From: an uncultured Myxococcales bacterium
GTDB lineage: Bacteria > Myxococcota_A > UBA9042 > CAIXZC01
Length of the DNA stretch: 44,940 nucleotides
Assembly (NCBI GenBank): GCA_903895725.1
Contig: CAITUV010000088.1
Span: 1 to 44,940, forward strand
Direction of reading: 5' to 3'
This document shows, piece by piece, positions 44,167-44,940 of the stretch. The notes under the pieces are model-generated. The model worked only from the letters and a program-made list of their open reading frames with translations, was not told the DNA's origin and searched no databases. Within the stretch, counting starts at the first letter, position 1, and each line of letters starts with the position of its first letter. Made by a program: the position numbers and the translations under genes.

Positions 44167-44452
44167 GCTCCCTCCATGCACGCAACAGCCACTCCCAGAA
44201 CTGCCGACGCCGACCGAGCCCCGGACTGATTGCGTCCCATTCCTCCGCCACTTCCGCTGGTGTGACAAAGCTCCAGACCTCATCGGGCCTGGCTTCCCTA
44301 AGGAGCAAACGAAGCAACAGGATTCGCTTCGGATTCTCCCGCTCCGCAAGGACCGAGCGCAACTCTCCCACCGTGACACGCCGGTCCCAGAAAAAATAAG
44401 GGACCTCCCGCTCATCGTCGAATTTCGTGCGAGTGAGCACCAGAGCGCACAT
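44150..44452 (-). CDS. Small protein upstream of and coupled to the AbiEii-like gene, candidate antitoxin
   Basis: 100 residues from an ATG with AGGAGGGTCGCC upstream; a longer frame lacks a ribosome site. Sequence is charged and helical: VTVGELRSVLAERENPKRIL, then FVTPAEVAEEWDAISPGLGR and QFWEWLLRAWREHG. No named family was recognised, and it is half the length of AbiEi. It is first in the two-gene operon and overlaps the toxin gene, as antitoxins usually do. It may bind the toxin directly or repress the promoter. Confidence 0.72.
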   Translation of the reverse strand: MCALVLTRTKFDDEREVPYFFWDRRVTVGELRSVLAERENPKRILLLRLLLREARPDEVWSFVTPAEVAEEWDAISPGLGRRRQFWEWLLRAWREHGFLR

Positions 44453-44470
44453 GGCGACCCTCCTGTCCGG

Positions 44471-44499
44471 AGTATGGCTCAGCGAGGAAGGGAAGACAA
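44471..44499 (-). promoter_or_regulatory. Candidate promoter of the AbiEii-like operon
   Basis: Read on the minus strand: TTGTCT, exactly 17 bases, CATACT. The -10 lies 18 bases before the ATG, giving a very short leader, as in the XRE-ImmA operon. Confidence 0.4.
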
Positions 44500-44554
44500 G
44501 AGCGGCTCGGTCGCGAAGTGGATGGCGGCTCGAAGTGAGAACGAAGAAGAGCCA

Positions 44555-44570
44555 GATTCGCCGGCGAATC
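44555..44570. promoter_or_regulatory. Perfect 16-bp palindrome upstream of the AbiEii-like operon
   Basis: GATTCGCCGGCGAATC is fully self-complementary. It lies about 55 bases upstream of the -35 box of the operon and about 135 bases before a possible small gene on the plus strand. A candidate protein-binding site for either; the distance to the promoter is a concern. Confidence 0.4.
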
Positions 44571-44704
44571 GCCAATCACGAAGTGAGGGACGGGCCCACG
44601 GATGCGCTTGTGTGGTGCGAGATGCCGATGTAGTGTGCGAAACAGACGGCGCTGCGCAGGCCCGGCTCCGGTCGCAGACGAATGCGGACGAGGGGGATCC
44701 GACG

Positions 44705-44938
44705 ATGATCCGTGAGACCGCCAGGGGGACGTTCTCCGCTGTCTTCCAACTGGCTTTTGCCGGCATTCCGGACCACCTGTGGTTTGTCATCGCGCTCATG
44801 GCCGGGGTAGCAGCGGCAATACTGTGGTTGTCAACCCCCAATCGGATGCAAAACGTGAGACATGGGCCGGAGGCGGGAGTGAGGGATTTTGGACCGCATC
44901 GGCAGCGGGGTGATCGGGTGGAGTTGGGGGTCGGTTGA
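44705..44938 (+). CDS. Possible small single-helix membrane protein
   Basis: 77 residues. A purine-rich stretch (GAGGGGGATC) lies 6-8 bases before the ATG. One clear transmembrane helix (HLWFVIALMAGVAAAILWLS) and a polar C-terminus. The stop is 2 bases from the window edge. No family recognised. Being divergent from the AbiEii-like operon fits an intact gene, but it may be chance. Confidence 0.38.
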   Translation: MIRETARGTFSAVFQLAFAGIPDHLWFVIALMAGVAAAILWLSTPNRMQNVRHGPEAGVRDFGPHRQRGDRVELGVG

Positions 44939-44940
44939 CA

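Noticed and set aside
43328..44938. A 536-codon plus-strand frame through the AbiEii-like operon.
   Set aside because: Antisense to two recognisable genes; only its last 77 codons, from 44705, look gene-like and are listed separately.

Overview
The window is GC-rich and gene-dense and is dominated by exported, cysteine-rich lipoproteins. It looks like chromosomal DNA of a predatory or social Myxococcota/Bradymonadota-type bacterium (formerly Deltaproteobacteria), probably an uncultured lineage. This rests on protein style only: MopE-like and thrombospondin-3-like acidic repeats, CDDGxxCT repeats, Asp/Ala-rich linkers after the lipobox, and an AgmX/PglI-type C-terminal domain. No rRNA, tRNA, CRISPR array or insertion sequence was seen.

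Layout. 1-7368 (minus) holds three cysteine-rich surface lipoproteins; the first runs off the left edge and ends in near-identical 153-bp tandem repeats. 7774-16983 is the most 'housekeeping' part: a DeaD-like RNA helicase, a phospholipase-D-fold protein, a DegT/StrS aminotransferase, a small lipoprotein, a pirin, an Old Yellow Enzyme homologue, a WD40-like orphan, a DUF3788 protein, a decayed gene fragment and an exported ankyrin protein. 17111-27115 holds a 1634-residue modular lipoprotein, an esterase lipoprotein, a von Willebrand A lipoprotein with an AgmX-type tail and a Dickkopf-like cysteine-rich lipoprotein. 27439-31252 (plus) is a YaiI homologue followed by three small lipoproteins that share a cysteine module, the last carrying a formylglycine-generating-enzyme-like fold. 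31563-40583 holds a zinc-ribbon membrane protein, a methyltransferase, a lipoprotein that may be a glycosidase, an exported array of DnaJ-type zinc fingers, a lipoprotein with about 25 CDDGxxCT repeats and one more Asp-rich lipoprotein. 41367-44570 holds two toxin-antitoxin-like operons facing each other: XRE-ImmA/IrrE peptidase plus PIN nuclease, and an unfamiliar 100-residue protein plus AbiEii-type nucleotidyltransferase.

How it fits together. Fourteen genes have a lipobox, and none has Asp after the lipidated Cys, so by the E. coli sorting rule they would go to the outer membrane. The enzymes show no obvious shared pathway. The main points of interest are a two-step repeat with 16 CysCys pairs (3946-7368), twelve CxxCxGxG motifs on an exported protein (35656-36207), the three-lipoprotein cassette (28120-31252), and the XRE-peptidase/PIN operon with a 10-bp direct repeat at exact 18-bp spacing over its promoter.

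Most starts were moved downstream from the longest open frame to an ATG or GTG with a Shine-Dalgarno sequence and, for exported proteins, to a start that puts the signal peptide at the N-terminus. All functional calls come from motif reading; no database search was run.
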